From JBOGUF01 sp050696075 (GTDB lineage: Bacteria; Chloroflexota; Chloroflexia; Thermomicrobiales; UBA6265): 54,339 nucleotides of DNA. Below the pieces are notes generated by a model, which ran no database searches, was not told where the DNA came from, and saw only the letters and a program-made list of their open reading frames with translations. Both the position numbers and the translations under genes were made by a program. Below, piece after piece: positions 32,757-41,946 of this stretch (its first letter is position 1; every line of letters starts with the position of its first letter). Location: positions 1-54,339 of the forward strand of contig JBOGUF010000201.1 of NCBI GenBank assembly GCA_050696075.1, read 5' to 3'.

Positions 32757-34523
32757 CTACACCACCGCCCGCGTAATCGCCCCATCATCTGCCTGCGACA
32801 CCAGCATCGCGTACTTCGCCAGCACGCCGGTCGTGTAGCGCGGTTCAGGCCGGGTCCAGGCGGCGAGGCGGGAGGCGATCTCGTCGGCGGTAAGATCGGC
32901 GTCGAGGCGGCGGGCCTCCGTGTCGATCACGATCGTGTCGCCCTCGCGCAAGGCCGCCAGCGGGCCGCCGACGAAGGCTTCAGGCGCCACGTGCCCGATC
33001 ATCAGCCCCTTCGTCGCCCCGCTGAAGCGGCCATCGGTCACCAGCGCCACCGAGTCGCTCAGGCCCTGCCCGACGATGCCGGCCGTGATCGCCAGCATCT
33101 CCTGCATTCCCGGTCCGCCCTTCGGCCCTTCGTAGCGGATGACGACGACTTCACCGGGGTTGATCTGCTGGCCGTAGACCGCCTCCAGCGCCGCGTGCTC
33201 CGAGTCGTAAACGCGGGCGACGCCCCGGAATTGCGGCGGCTCGTATCCGAAGAGCTTCACCACCGCCCCGTCCGGTGCCAGGTTCCCCTTCAGGATCAGC
33301 AGGCCACCGGAACTCTTGATCGGGTTGGCAGCCGTGCGGACCACATCCTGCCCCGGCGTCTCCACCGCCGTCGCCGCCTCGGTCCGGAAACTCTGGCCGG
33401 TCGGGGTCGGCAGGTCGCCGCGCAGCCAGCCCCCCTCGATCAGGCGCTGGGCGACGAGCGGCGAGCCGCCCGCCTTGTCGAGGTCGGCCGCGGCGTACTT
33501 GCCGCCCGGCATCATGTCCGCGATCAGCGGCGTGCGGCGGGAGATCTCGTCGAAGTCGTCAACGGTCAATTCGACGCCGACCTCCCGCGCCAGCGCCAGC
33601 AGGTGCAACACCGCGTTGGTCGAGCCGCCCGTCGCGGCGACCCCGGCGATCGCGTTCTCGAACGCCTCGCGGGTCAGGATGTCGCGCGGGCGCACCCCCC
33701 GGCGCAACAGATCCATGATCAACTCGCCGGCCTTGCGCCCGATCGCCATCTTGCGTGGGCTGACCACGTCGCCCCGCTTGCCGTTGCCGTTTTCCATCTG
33801 GTCGAACTCGACGGCCGGCGGCGACGCCGTCCCCAGCGGCGAGAGTCCGATGAACTCCATCGCCAGCGCCATCGTGTTCGCGGTGTACTGGCCGCCGCAG
33901 GCGCCGTGCGTCGGACAGGCGTGGTTCTCGACCAGCAGGAGCTCCTCCTCGGTGATCCGACCCGCCTTTAGCGCCCCGATCGCCTCGTAGACGCTGCGGA
34001 CCGTCGCCTCTTTGCCGTTGACCTCGCCGGGCAGGATCGTGCCGCCGTAGATCAAGAAGCCAGGGACGTTCAGCCGGGCCAGCGCCAGCGCCAGGCCCGG
34101 TAGCGTTTTGTCGCACGCCCCCAGCCCGATCACCGCGTCGAACATGTGCCCCCGCCCGACCAGCTCGACCGAGTCGGCGATGATCTCACGGGAGACGAGG
34201 GAGGTCTTCATCCCCTCGGTCCCCATCGTCACGCCGTCTGAGATGGCGACGGTGTTCGCCTCCATCGGGATGCCGCCGGCCGCGCGGACGCCCTCCTTCA
34301 CCGCGTGAGCGAGGGTGCGCAGGCCGAAGTTGCACGGCATCGTCTCGATCCAGGTGTTGGCGATGAGCACCATCGGCTTCTTCAAGTCCTCGTCGGTTAG
34401 GCCGATGCCCTTCAGCATCGCCCGCGCGCCCGCGCGCTCGACTCCGTCGAGGATGTTGCGGCTCTGGTGTCGCACGTCGAAGCCGTTCCTCGCATGCCCG
34501 TTGCTGCCCTTCGTCGCGCTCAT
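32757..34523 (-). CDS. ilvD: Dihydroxy-acid dehydratase
   Basis: The product has 588 residues from the ATG at 34523 (GGGAGGGA five bases upstream). Iron-sulfur ligands are in GLGACDKTLPG and NHACPTHGACGGQYTANTM; further family blocks are NTWIETMPCNFGLRTLAHAV, GVAATGGSTNAVLHLLALAR and LVTDGRFSGATKGLMIGHVA. It converts 2,3-dihydroxy-isovalerate and 2,3-dihydroxy-3-methylvalerate to the 2-oxo acids in valine and isoleucine synthesis. The 18-residue N-terminal tail is extra. It is a single gene with no ilv neighbours here; length and motifs are complete. Confidence 0.96.
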   Translation of the reverse strand: MSATKGSNGHARNGFDVRHQSRNILDGVERAGARAMLKGIGLTDEDLKKPMVLIANTWIETMPCNFGLRTLAHAVKEGVRAAGGIPMEANTVAISDGVTMGTEGMKTSLVSREIIADSVELVGRGHMFDAVIGLGACDKTLPGLALALARLNVPGFLIYGGTILPGEVNGKEATVRSVYEAIGALKAGRITEEELLLVENHACPTHGACGGQYTANTMALAMEFIGLSPLGTASPPAVEFDQMENGNGKRGDVVSPRKMAIGRKAGELIMDLLRRGVRPRDILTREAFENAIAGVAATGGSTNAVLHLLALAREVGVELTVDDFDEISRRTPLIADMMPGGKYAAADLDKAGGSPLVAQRLIEGGWLRGDLPTPTGQSFRTEAATAVETPGQDVVRTAANPIKSSGGLLILKGNLAPDGAVVKLFGYEPPQFRGVARVYDSEHAALEAVYGQQINPGEVVVIRYEGPKGGPGMQEMLAITAGIVGQGLSDSVALVTDGRFSGATKGLMIGHVAPEAFVGGPLAALREGDTIVIDTEARRLDADLTADEIASRLAAWTRPEPRYTTGVLAKYAMLVSQADDGAITRAVV

Positions 34524-34678
34524 TCGTCCCTCCCTTGCCCGCTGCGTAACACACCGACCGGCGGGCCAGCGCCATTGCCGTCGCCTGTGATCAGTACGCG
34601 GAGAGTTTCGCACAGCGCGCCCAGGGTCGGAAACCCCCGCGCGGCCGACCTTACTCAGGATGCCCCATTCGCCGCTGT

Positions 34679-35242
34679 TCAGGCGTCCCACACGTTGCTG
34701 AATACGGCGGCCACCACGAGCCTGAAGCCCGGCAGGATATCCTCGCCGTCAAGTTCGTCTCCCACGCCGAGTTGACGCGGCTCGCGCCCTGATCGGTGAA
34801 CGGTGACGGTCTTCTTGCGAGAATCGACGATCCAGACGAAAGAGACGCCGGCCTCAAGATACAGGGCGATCTTCTCGGCCACGTCGCGCGGCCGGTCGGT
34901 AGGCGAAAGCACCTCGACGGCAAGGTCCGGCGGAACGGGGATAAAACTGGTGCGGTCGTAATCGACTGGCACTCGCGCACTCCGGATGAAGCCAACATCG
35001 GGCGCAACGAGTGTGTCCGGATTGCCGGAGAGGAAGTAGCCCCCATCGGCCGTGGTGAGATAGCCCAACCCGCGGCTGGTCACGAACGGAAACAGCGCAA
35101 CGTAGATGACCCCCGCGGTCATGCTTGCATCGCCGCCCGCCGGACTCACTTCCCGCAACTCCCCGCGAACAAGCTCATAGTCGAACGCGTTCCCCTCCAT
35201 CACCAACAGGTCGTCCGCCGTGTAGAGCCTTGTTGTTGCCAT
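34679..35242 (-). CDS. Uma2-family (DUF820) putative endonuclease
   Basis: The product has 187 residues from the ATG at 35242. LYTADDLLVMEGNAFDYELV and RGELREVSPAG form the N-terminal Uma2 motif; VAPDVGFI, PDLAVEVLSPTDRPRDVAEK and IALYLEAGVSFVWIVDSRKK give the PD-(D/E)XK-like core (D, E, K). The family is abundant in Cyanobacteria and Chloroflexi, is nuclease-like and of unknown biological role. It diverges from the gene at 35416, with 173 nt between the starts. Confidence 0.85.
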   Translation of the reverse strand: MATTRLYTADDLLVMEGNAFDYELVRGELREVSPAGGDASMTAGVIYVALFPFVTSRGLGYLTTADGGYFLSGNPDTLVAPDVGFIRSARVPVDYDRTSFIPVPPDLAVEVLSPTDRPRDVAEKIALYLEAGVSFVWIVDSRKKTVTVHRSGREPRQLGVGDELDGEDILPGFRLVVAAVFSNVWDA

Positions 35243-35325
35243 GGTTGTGGGACTCCTTCGCCACCACGCGCGGGGCGGCTCAGTCATCGACCGCTCTCGC
35301 GGCAATCGTAGCGCATCACCGGTTC

Positions 35326-35353
35326 TTGTGATTCCGAAATCGGCTGCTACAAT
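35326..35353 (+). promoter_or_regulatory. Promoter of zincin-like gene
   Basis: TTGTGA at 35326-35331, a 16-nt spacer, TACAAT at 35348-35353 with extended TGC. It lies 62 nt before the start at 35416. Confidence 0.5.
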
Positions 35354-35415
35354 GGCCTGGGTTCTTCATCACCATTACGGTCGTTCGCCAGCCTGTTGCG
35401 TGGAAGTAGGCGGCT

Positions 35416-36498
35416 ATGGATGTTCGTCGGCGGACACACGCCCCCGGCTCACCGCTCGTCAAGCGTCTGCCGCTGAGGCGCACCACTGAACAGGACGAAT
35501 CCCTGGTCGAACAGACAACTCCGACAGACCTCCAACGGCTCGCGCCCGATGCGCCTCTCCCACTAAGACCGGATGCCGTCCTCACCATGCAGCGCGCGGT
35601 TGGTAACCAGACGGTCGTGCGCCTACTCGAACCGCGGGTGCAGCGGCAAACGGCTTGGCCGGCCTCGGCCGCCAGGCTGGCCAAGACCGTCGACAACGAA
35701 GACGAGCTTGCCAAGCCTGTCAACCATGGCGAAGAGGAATTGGCCAAAGCGCCCACCCTCCGCCGGAGCCCGGACGGCGTGGCGGTTACCGTGCAACAGA
35801 TCGCGCCGCGCGACCGCATCGCCTTCGGCGCGGACGACGGGCTGCTCGCCAAGGTCAGCACGTCGGTCAAGTCCGGCGCTGCCGCGACGATTGGGCTTGG
35901 CGGCGACTACGGCTTGACGTACCCGGAGCGAGTCGACGCGAAGATTGGAGCCACGCTCGATAAGACGGCTGGCGCCTGGTCGCCGACGGTGAAGTCCCTC
36001 AAAGGACACTACTCGATGCAGGCCAGCCTCCTGGCCGGACAGACTGAGATCACTGGTCCCGGCGGCAACACCTCGAACACGAATTACTGCGATCAAGCAA
36101 CCGCACTGGAGAAGCTCGGCTACGGTGGCGGCCACCAGTGGTACATGCTCAAGGCCGTCAAGGTGCATGAGGCGGTCCACGCCAAGCACTTCGCACCAGC
36201 GATGAAAACCGTCGAAGCCGCCATCACGGCCAACCTCGAAGCGATCACCGTGCCCCATACCGCCGGCATGAAAGCGTCCAAGGCGATCAAGGATATCCAG
36301 GCCGATCCCACCTACGTCGCGGAGATCGCCAACGCGCAATCGCTCTGGCTCGCCGAGATCCTGACGCGCGCCGCCGGCGACCACGCCGCCGGTGGCCCCA
36401 CCGACAAAGCGGAACAGACCGTCACCGAGCCGATGCGCAAGAAGATTTGCAGGCACGCCAAGAAGAAGAAGTGGGCGGCCTGCGCCGCGTGCCCATAG
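35416..36498 (+). CDS. Putative eCIS-type cargo protein with HEXXH zincin motif
   Basis: The product has 360 residues, with no signal peptide or membrane segment. Residues 54-78 (AVLTMQRAVGNQTVVRLLEP, RVQRQ) resemble the 'LQRxxGNxAVxRL...QRQ' motif at the N-terminus of DUF4157-type proteins linked to extracellular contractile injection systems. After a disordered stretch (about 80-125) a globular part carries HEAVH at 251-255 (KAVKVHEAVHAKHFAPAM), a metallopeptidase zinc motif; the third ligand is not identified. The Lys-rich C-terminus has Cys345, Cys356 and Cys359. It is probably a toxin or effector, by inference. No injection-system structural genes are in the window. Confidence 0.55.
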   Translation: MDVRRRTHAPGSPLVKRLPLRRTTEQDESLVEQTTPTDLQRLAPDAPLPLRPDAVLTMQRAVGNQTVVRLLEPRVQRQTAWPASAARLAKTVDNEDELAKPVNHGEEELAKAPTLRRSPDGVAVTVQQIAPRDRIAFGADDGLLAKVSTSVKSGAAATIGLGGDYGLTYPERVDAKIGATLDKTAGAWSPTVKSLKGHYSMQASLLAGQTEITGPGGNTSNTNYCDQATALEKLGYGGGHQWYMLKAVKVHEAVHAKHFAPAMKTVEAAITANLEAITVPHTAGMKASKAIKDIQADPTYVAEIANAQSLWLAEILTRAAGDHAAGGPTDKAEQTVTEPMRKKICRHAKKKKWAACAACP

Positions 36499-36538
36499 GT
36501 CGCCGCCGTTCCGTCTCCCCCGCTGAAAGGTGTCTGAT

Positions 36539-37093
36539 ATGCGACGCGATCTGGTCGACATCCCCGGCCGCGACGCCGACCCCGGTCGTCTCACCAGTCT
36601 CTCCGCCTACCTCGAGGCCGAGACCGAGCAGGAAGCCGCGGACGGCGGACTCGTGCTGAGCATCGGCCTCACGAACGGCAGCGACAACGACCTCACCGTG
36701 GTAAATCCCTTCGCCATGATCCAGTTCCAGGCGCGGGACGAGCGCGGCTTCCCGGTCGCCATTCCAACACCCCCGCCGGAGTTGCTCATCCACCGGCCGG
36801 GCGGAGAACGCTGGACCGTCGATGACGGCCCACTGCCCGTGATCGCGGTCCGCAAGAACGGCCAACCCGCCGAGCCCAGCAGCCTCAATACGGATGTCGT
36901 TGCCATCGGCGCCGGCCACGACTACCTCGTTTCCTACCAGATTCACCGCATCGGTAGCGGCGCCGACGTCAGCGCCGTGATCCCGGACGGCGTCTACCGC
37001 GTGCGCTGCATCGCCACCCTCATCGAGGCTGAGCAGCGCCAAACCTCCCGCATCCTGCAAAGCGACGAGATCGAGATCCGCATTGGACACTGA
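36539..37093 (+). CDS. Hypothetical beta-rich protein next to zincin-like gene
   Basis: The product has 184 residues from the ATG at 36539 (AAAGG eight bases upstream; a GTG at 36530 is possible). Alternating hydrophobic strands (GLVLSIGLTNGSDNDLTVVN, RWTVDDGPLPVIAVRKNGQP, DYLVSYQIHRIGSGADVSAV, YRVRCIATLIEAEQRQTSRI) suggest an immunoglobulin-like or beta-sandwich domain. It has no signal peptide. It begins 40 nt after the zincin-like gene and may be its partner (immunity, chaperone or loading protein), which is inference only. Confidence 0.6.
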   Translation: MRRDLVDIPGRDADPGRLTSLSAYLEAETEQEAADGGLVLSIGLTNGSDNDLTVVNPFAMIQFQARDERGFPVAIPTPPPELLIHRPGGERWTVDDGPLPVIAVRKNGQPAEPSSLNTDVVAIGAGHDYLVSYQIHRIGSGADVSAVIPDGVYRVRCIATLIEAEQRQTSRILQSDEIEIRIGH

Positions 37094-37114
37094 CCAACGA
37101 CGGAGTATCCTGGA

Positions 37115-38725
37115 TTGACCCACCTCGACATGGCCCTCTCCCGCCTCGACGAGTTCGTCCGGAAGCGCATGCAGGGCGACAATACGCCGGGAATATCGCT
37201 GGCGATCACCGACCGCGAGCGCACGCTGCACGCCGCCACCTACGGCTATGCCGACCTCGCGGCCAAGACGCCGGTCACACCCGACACCCTCTTCGAGATC
37301 GGCTCGATCGGTAAGTCGTTTACCGCGATCGCGCTCGTGCAGCTCGCCGAGGCCGGGCAGATCGATGTGGACGCCCCGGTCAGCCGCTACCTGCCCTGGT
37401 TCGCGGTCCAGTCGGAGTTCGCGCCGATCACGCTGCACCACCTCCTGAGCCACACCGCCGGCATCACCGCCGGCATGGACTTCACGCCCGAGGCGACCTA
37501 TCAGGTCTGGGCGCTGCGCGAAGAGCGCGCCGCCTGCCCACCCGGCGCCGCGTTCCACTATTCCAACCTTGGCTTCAAGGCGCTCGGGCTCACACTCCAG
37601 GAGGTCGTGGGTCAGGGATACGGCGACATCATCCAGGAACGCCTGCTCGACCCCCTGGGCATGACCTCCTCGATCTCAACCATCACCCACGACGACCGCC
37701 CGCGCCTCGCCGTCGGCTACCAATCACGCTACGACGACCGGCCGCCGCGGCGACACGACCCGCTCGTCCCCTCGCCCTGGATCGAAACCGACACCGGCGA
37801 CGGCAGCATCGCCGCCACCGTGGGCGACATGACGGCCTATCTCCGCATGCTGCTCAACCGGGGCCAGGGGCCGCGCGGCCCAATCCTCGACGAGTCCGGG
37901 TTCGCGCGCTTCACTCAGCGCGCCATCGCGATCCCCGGCGCCGGGGATCGCTTCTACGGCTACGGCATCTACACCCGCCTCGTCGACGGCCACACCTGGC
38001 TCTTGCACGGCGGCGGTATGATCGGCTACCTCGACGACGGCATCGGCGTCATCGCGATGGTCAACGGCCCAGGCAGCCCTGTCGCCATTGCCCGCACCGC
38101 GCTCGAACTCGTCCAAGCCGCCATTCACGACCGACCACTCCCCTCGCCGGTGGTCGACGACCCGCGCGACACCGAAGACGCGGCCGGCTACGCGGGCATC
38201 TTCTCTACCGGCGACAAGACGATCGAACTCGTCGTGGACGGCCCGCGCCTTGAACTGCGACACGACGGCGACCAGATCGTCCTCGAGCCCTACGGCGACG
38301 ATTCGTTCACCGTCAACCACCCCGCCTTCGCCCGCTTCCTCCTCCGCTTCGAGCGCAACGACGACGGCCAGGTGGTCGCCGCCGCCCACGGCAGCGACTG
38401 GTACGCCGCTGATCGAACATCCGTCGCCGCCGCACCGGTCTACCCCCCGGCCTGGGACGCCTACGCCGGCCACTACCGCTCGCACAACCCCTGGGCGCCG
38501 ACCTTCCGCATCCTCCTCCGGCGAGGTCGCCTCTGGCTCGACTTCCCGCTCGAACCTGACGGCTTCGACGACGAGCAACCTCTCATTCCCCTCGCCGACG
38601 GTTCCTTCCAATCCGGCGAAGGCCCCTGCCAGCCAGAGCGCATCCACTTCGACACCATCGTCGACGGCCGCGCCCTCCGCGCCACCCTCTCCGGCGCCGA
38701 CTACTACCGCGTCTCAGAGCCGTAG
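37115..38725 (+). CDS. Serine hydrolase, class C beta-lactamase/esterase family
   Basis: The product has 536 residues from a TTG at 37115 with GGAG ten bases upstream; an ATG at 37130 is an alternative. The catalytic SxxK is S64-I-G-K67 (EIGSIGKSFT), the Tyr motif is Y149-S-N (AFHYSNLGF), and the third motif is HGG (WLLHGGGMIGY). A C-terminal domain (about 345-536) resembles the beta-barrel DUF3471-type extension. No signal peptide is seen, so it is probably cytoplasmic. It could be an esterase or D-aminopeptidase. Its stop codon TAG is the first part of a heptamer hairpin. Confidence 0.85.
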   Translation: MTHLDMALSRLDEFVRKRMQGDNTPGISLAITDRERTLHAATYGYADLAAKTPVTPDTLFEIGSIGKSFTAIALVQLAEAGQIDVDAPVSRYLPWFAVQSEFAPITLHHLLSHTAGITAGMDFTPEATYQVWALREERAACPPGAAFHYSNLGFKALGLTLQEVVGQGYGDIIQERLLDPLGMTSSISTITHDDRPRLAVGYQSRYDDRPPRRHDPLVPSPWIETDTGDGSIAATVGDMTAYLRMLLNRGQGPRGPILDESGFARFTQRAIAIPGAGDRFYGYGIYTRLVDGHTWLLHGGGMIGYLDDGIGVIAMVNGPGSPVAIARTALELVQAAIHDRPLPSPVVDDPRDTEDAAGYAGIFSTGDKTIELVVDGPRLELRHDGDQIVLEPYGDDSFTVNHPAFARFLLRFERNDDGQVVAAAHGSDWYAADRTSVAAAPVYPPAWDAYAGHYRSHNPWAPTFRILLRRGRLWLDFPLEPDGFDDEQPLIPLADGSFQSGEGPCQPERIHFDTIVDGRALRATLSGADYYRVSEP

Positions 38726-38782
38726 GCGTTAGGCGTTAGGCATTAGGGGAACGACGACGTAACCCCTAACGCCTAACGCCTA
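38723..38782. repeat. Heptamer hairpin element (AACGACGACGTA loop)
   Basis: Left arm GGCGTTA units from the stop codon TAG at 38723; loop AACGACGACGTAA; right arm CCCCTAACGCCTAACGCC. The loop is the reverse complement of the loops at 18674 and 49770. Confidence 0.75.
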
Positions 38783-38870
38783 TCAGCGATATACTTCCAC
38801 CCACGACCGCGCCGCGCCGGTTGGCAGGGGCCACCGCATGCATGATCGCGGCGCAAAGGACACAAGCCTC

Positions 38871-39125
38871 ATGTCGAATGACTTCATCGGGATCATTACT
38901 CTGCTGATCAACATCCTCAGCATCGCCATCATTGGCCGCGCCCTGCTCTCCTGGTTCGACCCAGGCATGCGGTCGCCGGTCGGTAAGATCCTGCACGACA
39001 TCACCGAGCCGATCATCGCCCCGATTCGTCAGGTCGTGCCCAGGCTGGGCATGATCGACATCTCGCCGATTGTCGCCCTGCTGCTGCTCAACCTGCTCAG
39101 CCGGGTCTTGGTTCAGGCGTTCTAA
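38871..39125 (+). CDS. YggT family membrane protein
   Basis: The product has 84 residues from the ATG at 38871 (ATG 38838 is an alternative). Two hydrophobic segments (IGIITLLINILSIAIIGRAL and IDISPIVALLLLNLLSRVLV) flank LSWFDPGMRSPVGKILHDIT and EPIIAPIRQVVP, the YggT signature (LSW ... P ... L..ITEP...P.R...P). YggT proteins are small membrane proteins of the bacterial division/envelope and organelle CCB3 family. The gene is followed by a 41-codon membrane peptide. Confidence 0.85.
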   Translation: MSNDFIGIITLLINILSIAIIGRALLSWFDPGMRSPVGKILHDITEPIIAPIRQVVPRLGMIDISPIVALLLLNLLSRVLVQAF

Positions 39126-39158
39126 CGCAACCGTTTGTCGAAGCAACGGGAGAGGGAA

Positions 39159-39284
39159 ATGGGTCGTCTCTTGATCTTCGTCTCCGGCGTCGGCGTGCTA
39201 CTGCTGGCGCTCGTCATCATCGTCTCGTTACTCGCGCTGGCGGGCGTCGACCGCTTCGATATCGGCTTCGACACCGCGACCTAG
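39159..39284 (+). CDS. 41-residue single-pass membrane peptide
   Basis: MGRLLIFVSGVGVLLLALVI and the next residues IVSLLALAGVDR form one long membrane helix, ending DIGFDTAT. The ribosome site GGGAGAGGGAA precedes the ATG at 39159. It begins 34 nt after yggT and is probably co-transcribed. No family was recognised. Confidence 0.6.
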   Translation: MGRLLIFVSGVGVLLLALVIIVSLLALAGVDRFDIGFDTAT

Positions 39285-39335
39285 CCAGCCAACAACCCAC
39301 CACCGACCACCGCGAACACCCCGCCGAAGGCCCCG

Positions 39336-39433
39336 CGCTGAACCTACGAAACCCTTCCGGGGTTGAACTCGGACTGCGATCACCACAGCCCTGGAAGGGC
39401 TTCGTAGGTTGAGCGTGGCGTTTCAACGCCGGG
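39336..39433. repeat. REP-like element, copy D
   Basis: AACCTACGAAACCCTTCCGG ... CCACAGCCCTGGAAGGGCTT, CGTAGGTTGAGCGTGGCGTT and TCAACGCCGGG. It has the same organisation as the other copies (hairpin of a GGGACTT-type core plus a GCC...GGC hairpin) but belongs to the CGTAGGTT subtype shared with copy E. It fills most of the 244-nt spacer before the dipeptidase. Confidence 0.75.
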
Positions 39434-39528
39434 AAGTGCCCCACCAACAACACTCCACCGGTGCTACCATCCCCCGCCAACGAACCAATCACGAAACGCA
39501 TTCGCACTGAGGGGGAAACGACACCACG

Positions 39529-40908
39529 ATGAACAACCATCAACCGGCGTGGGAACACGAGCTGACGACGCGGGAAGACGAACACCTCGCCGAGTTCCTC
39601 GACTTCATTCGCATCCCCAGCGTCAGCGCCCTGCCCGAACACCATGCCGATGTCGAGCGCGCGGCGGAGTGGGTGGCCGCCCGCATGCGCCGGGCCGGCA
39701 TACCCGAAGTCGAGATCATCTCCACCGAAAACAAGCCGCTCGTTTGGGGCCGCTGGCACGTCGCCGACGATCAACCGACCGCCCTCATCTACGCCCACTA
39801 CGACGTCCAGCCGCCCGACCCCCTCGAGCTCTGGGAAACGCCGCCGTTCGAGCCGGCAATCCGCGACGGCCGCATCTACGCCCGCGGCCCTGCCGACGAC
39901 AAGGGCGGCGTCCTCTCCACCATCCTCGCCGTCGAGGCGCTCGCCCGCGCCCACGGTCAGCCGCCGATCAACGTCCTCTTTTTCTACGAAGGTGAGGAGG
40001 AGATCGGCAGTCCGGCCGTGCCCAAGGTCATCGCCGCCGACCGCGCGCGCTTCGCCTGCGACCTCGTCCTCTCCGCCGACGGGCTGATGGCTGGCCCTGA
40101 CCTGCCTTGTCTCGGCGTCGGCTCGAAGGGTCTCGCCGGCTGCCAGATCGACATTCGCACCGGCCGCACCGACCTCCACTCCGGCATCTATGGCGCAACC
40201 GTGCCCAACGCCCTTCAGATCCTCATCCAGCTCGCCGCCACGATGCACACGCCCGACGGCCGCGTCGCCGTCGAGGGCTTCTACGACGCGGTCCGTGCGC
40301 TGACCCCGGAGGAGCGCCGGGAAATCGCGGACTACCCCTTCGACGACGCCAACTTCAAGGAGGAGGCCGGCGTCAGCGCCTACTGGGGTGAGGAGGGTTA
40401 CAGCCCGCTCGAACGAATGTGGACCCGTCCCACCCTCGACTTCAACGGCGTCTGGGGCGGCTTCCAGGGCGCCGGCAGCAAAACCGTCACCCCGTGCGAG
40501 GCGCATGCCAAGATTACCTGCCGCCTCGTCCCCAACCAGAGCCCGGCCGATGTCGTCCAGCTCATCGCGCGTCACGTCGCCAAGCACTGCCCGGCAGGCG
40601 TCGCCGCCACCGTCACCCCTCTGCCTGGCCGCGCCAACCCCTTCTCCATCCGGCGCGACCACCCCGGACTGCTCGCCGCGGGAAAGGTGCTCGAGGAGAT
40701 GTACGGCCGCCCGCCCGTGATCGAGCGCTCCGGCGGCACCGTCCCGGTCGCCGAAATCTTCCAGCGCGAGCTCGGCGCCGACTTCATCTTCTTCGGCTTC
40801 AGCCTCCCCGGCTGCCAGATCCACGCCCCCAACGAATGGTTCCGCGTCGAAGACCTCCACCGCGGGGCGAAGGCATACTGCGCGCTACTGACCGAGTTGG
40901 CGCGCTAG
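39529..40908 (+). CDS. M20-family dipeptidase (CNDP/PepV-like)
   Basis: The product has 459 residues. Metal ligands of the M20 family are in LIYAHYDVQPPD (His, Asp), ARGPADDKGG (Asp), FFYEGEEEIGSP (catalytic Glu and metal Glu) and LSADG. The dimerisation domain spans about residues 200-390, and the last ligand His is near FSLPGCQIHAPNEWF. These zinc enzymes hydrolyse dipeptides or carnosine-like substrates in the cytoplasm. A TGCTACCAT extended -10-like motif is at 39462-39470. Confidence 0.9.
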   Translation: MNNHQPAWEHELTTREDEHLAEFLDFIRIPSVSALPEHHADVERAAEWVAARMRRAGIPEVEIISTENKPLVWGRWHVADDQPTALIYAHYDVQPPDPLELWETPPFEPAIRDGRIYARGPADDKGGVLSTILAVEALARAHGQPPINVLFFYEGEEEIGSPAVPKVIAADRARFACDLVLSADGLMAGPDLPCLGVGSKGLAGCQIDIRTGRTDLHSGIYGATVPNALQILIQLAATMHTPDGRVAVEGFYDAVRALTPEERREIADYPFDDANFKEEAGVSAYWGEEGYSPLERMWTRPTLDFNGVWGGFQGAGSKTVTPCEAHAKITCRLVPNQSPADVVQLIARHVAKHCPAGVAATVTPLPGRANPFSIRRDHPGLLAAGKVLEEMYGRPPVIERSGGTVPVAEIFQRELGADFIFFGFSLPGCQIHAPNEWFRVEDLHRGAKAYCALLTELAR

Positions 40909-41028
40909 CCCATCGTCGGTAGGCTTTCAGCGGTGCGGCGGAACCATTCGTGCTGATGAAGCGTCCGTTCCCTTGAGGAGGGCAGGTCGCTTTCCTCCCT
41001 AATCACGAATGACGAGGACAGAACGACG

Positions 41029-41946
41029 ATGAACACCACCTTCACGCGCCGGGCGGCGCTGACCAGTGCGCTTGCCGGGCTCGGCGGCCCCGCCCTCGTT
41101 CCCCGGATCGTGCGCGGCACGCAACAAGACGCCTCCCCGGCCGCCACGCCGGGCGCGATCGAGCATCCAACCGGCGCCAACGAGCTTGTCCTGCGCATTG
41201 CGGTCGGTGGCGGCTTCATGCCGCCCCAGTTCCACGTCACCGAGATGCCGCAGTTCTCGGTTTACGGCGACGGCCGCGTCATCTTCCTCGGCCCGCAGAT
41301 CGAAATCTATCCGCCCCCGGCCCTGCCGAACCTGCGCGTTCTGCGTCTGACCGAGGAGGGCCTGCAACTCGTCATAGCCGAAGCCGACGACGCCGGCCTC
41401 ATCGGCCGCGGCCGCCAATACGACAACGATCAGGTGGCGGACGCCCCAACCACCACCATTACGGTCAACGCGAACGGCCAAACTACCGTCGTCGCCGCCT
41501 ACGCCCTCGGCATCGGCGAGAGCCCCAATGCCACCGAGGACGAACAGGACGAGCTCGCCAAGATCAAAGCGTTCGTCGGGCGCATGATCAACCTGACCGA
41601 ATGGCTCCCCGAATCGGCCATCGCCGCGCCGGAGGACGCCTACCAGATCGCCCGCCTCCAGGTGGTCGCCTCCACCGACACCGCATCGCTCGTCCCGGGT
41701 GACGAGCTCACGCCGGTTCCCTCGGTTGATTGGCTGTTGGCCACACCGCTCAGTGGCTTCGGCGATCCCTACCAGGGCTTCGGCATCGAGGGCGCACGCT
41801 GCGGTGCAATCACCGGCGACGACCTCGCGACGCTGCTGCCGATCCTCGCCAACGCCGGCTCCTTCGCCCCCTGGCAAAGCGACGGCGAAACCTACACCGT
41901 CCTCTTCCGCCCGCTCCTCCCCGACGAATCCCCCTGTAGGCGTTAG
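41029..41946 (+). CDS. Tat-exported protein of unknown function
   Basis: The product has 305 residues. The N-terminus TFTRRAALTSALAGLGGPAL is a Tat-type signal, processed near IVRGTQQDA. The mature part is beta-rich (LVLRIAVGGGFMPPQFHVTE, MPQFSVYGDGRVIFLGPQIE, NLRVLRLTEEGLQLVIAEAD, DAGLIGRGRQYDNDQVADAP, TTTITVNANGQTTVVAAYAL), a pattern seen in uncharacterised Chloroflexi and actinobacterial exported proteins. No catalytic motif is evident. Its stop is the TAG at the left end of a heptamer hairpin shared with the convergent MutS-like gene. Confidence 0.75.
   Translation: MNTTFTRRAALTSALAGLGGPALVPRIVRGTQQDASPAATPGAIEHPTGANELVLRIAVGGGFMPPQFHVTEMPQFSVYGDGRVIFLGPQIEIYPPPALPNLRVLRLTEEGLQLVIAEADDAGLIGRGRQYDNDQVADAPTTTITVNANGQTTVVAAYALGIGESPNATEDEQDELAKIKAFVGRMINLTEWLPESAIAAPEDAYQIARLQVVASTDTASLVPGDELTPVPSVDWLLATPLSGFGDPYQGFGIEGARCGAITGDDLATLLPILANAGSFAPWQSDGETYTVLFRPLLPDESPCRR

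Noticed and set aside
39217..40860. 547-codon minus-strand frame opposite the M20 dipeptidase
   Set aside because: Antisense shadow; the metal ligands and length of the plus-strand enzyme are complete.
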